NCBI RefSeq assembly: GCF_900564145.1 | Contig: NZ_UOOB01000001.1 | Location: 1,215,732 to 1,279,731 of the forward strand | Direction: 5' to 3' | From: Comamonas sp. lk | GTDB taxonomy: Bacteria; Pseudomonadota; Gammaproteobacteria; Burkholderiales; Burkholderiaceae_C | DNA length: 64,000 bases | Shown here: piece by piece, positions 63,703 through 64,000 of the stretch | Numbering within the stretch: the first letter of the stretch is position 1 | Layout of the letters: every line of letters starts with the position of its first letter | Program-made: the position numbers and the translations under genes | The notes under the pieces: model-generated | Told to the model about the DNA's origin: nothing | Databases searched by the model: none | Seen by the model: only the letters and a program-made list of their open reading frames with translations

Positions 63703-64000
63703 TTTCTGTCAAGTCCCCGAAATCAGCCCCAGGCCACGCCCCTGCATTGCCCGGGGCTCATATGTTGACCAAGGGTTTTAGGCAAAATGAGGGCTTATGC
63801 CCATCAATTGGCGAGGCGGTACCACCGCTTTGCTGTTGGAGCACCCGATCGGGGTTGCTGAGAAAGCGCTTGCGCCGGCCAGGCTGTCGACGCTGCGCTT
63901 GAATGCTTCATTCCATTGTCCTTTGCGGCGATCGTCAGGATCGCTTTTTTGCGTTGTGGCGTCGGTTGCTTGCGGGCCCAAAACTCAAAAGCACAAGACT
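63703..64000 (+). promoter_or_regulatory. Leader-like segment with terminator at the right edge
   Basis: No gene is recognised. TTGACC at 63765 may be a -35 box, though no good -10 follows at the right distance. The region holds hairpins (AGCCCC/GGGGCT at 63725-63758; GCGGT-ACC-ACCGC near 63815-63830) and a terminator (next entry). It ends in AAGCACAAGACT, which looks like the run-up to a start codon beyond the window. It may be the leader of the next gene. Confidence 0.4.
63928..63950 (+). terminator. Terminator in the right-edge leader
   Basis: A 6-bp stem (GCGATC / GATCGC) with a 5-nt loop and a T6 tract. It is 50 bp before the window edge and no plus-strand gene ends just before it, so an attenuator or small-RNA end is possible. 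Confidence 0.6.

Noticed and set aside
63815..63830. GGTACCACCGC resembling the T-box antiterminator motif
   Set aside because: T-box leaders are essentially confined to Gram-positive bacteria, and no specifier or stem I is visible.

Overview
The window looks like a chromosomal core segment of a beta-proteobacterium of the order Burkholderiales, most likely family Comamonadaceae and close to Comamonas or Delftia. I infer this from moderately high GC content, the protein families present (two Bug/TctC-type binding proteins, a BPSS1780-type membrane protein, a DUF2782 protein between thrB and polA, a Bcr/CflA exporter, a GntP permease), an E. coli-like lldP-lldR-lldD operon, and a dispersed short repeat of the TTTGATAGCT...GCGCTT...GCGCT type that I associate with Comamonadaceae. 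Nothing suggests a prophage, integrative element, insertion sequence or CRISPR array; almost every gene is a recognisable housekeeping, transport or metabolic gene.

Layout. 1-1.3 kb: the end of a DUF47 protein and the Pit phosphate transporter. 1.3-4.5 kb: a GGDEF-EAL protein with degenerate active sites, a TM2-like membrane protein and a GNAT acetyltransferase. 4.5-7.8 kb: the rpsP-rimM-trmD-rplS operon, then a Nudix hydrolase. 7.8-14.7 kb: a CobD/CbiB-like protein, rsgA-pterin dehydratase-M48 protease, orn, and a DEAD-box helicase with a long RG/GG-rich tail behind a structured leader. 14.7-20.3 kb: a Bcr/CflA exporter, a GntP permease, three tandem tRNA-Lys(CTT) genes, a 3-hydroxyisobutyrate-dehydrogenase-like reductase and guaC. 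20.7-30.8 kb: uvrD, a PhoX phosphatase with a Pho-box array, a BPSS1780 protein, thrB, a DUF2782 protein and polA. 30.9-39.9 kb: a Bug-like protein with a suspected frameshift, a dienelactone hydrolase, a ZIP transporter, an AlgZ/AlgR-like two-component pair, an EamA transporter, argH and a second Bug protein. 40-50.4 kb: a 2004-residue alpha-2-macroglobulin with a CLEQ thioester motif, an EEP-family hydrolase, an HdeD protein and penicillin-binding protein 1C. 50.5-57.5 kb: lldP-lldR-lldD with two palindromic operators flanking the promoter, a second LctP permease and a divergent alpha-hydroxy-acid oxidase. 57.6-63.6 kb: two tandem Sel1-repeat proteins, leuA with a possible leader peptide, an AraC regulator and an EamA transporter. 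The right edge holds a leader-like segment with a terminator, belonging to a gene beyond the window.

Genes that work together: the ribosomal protein / rRNA and tRNA maturation operon; phosphate uptake (Pit, with its DUF47 partner) and phosphate scavenging (PhoX with a Pho box); lactate uptake, oxidation and local repression; and the alpha-2-macroglobulin / PBP1C pair, thought in other bacteria to guard the periplasm after envelope damage. No obviously new multi-gene system stands out. The observations most worth following are regulatory or evolutionary: the helicase leader with competing helices, the flanking LldR operators, the Pho-box array, the T8-tract frameshift, the GGDEF/EAL protein lacking key catalytic residues, and the dispersed repeat family, one copy of which may lie inside pbpC.
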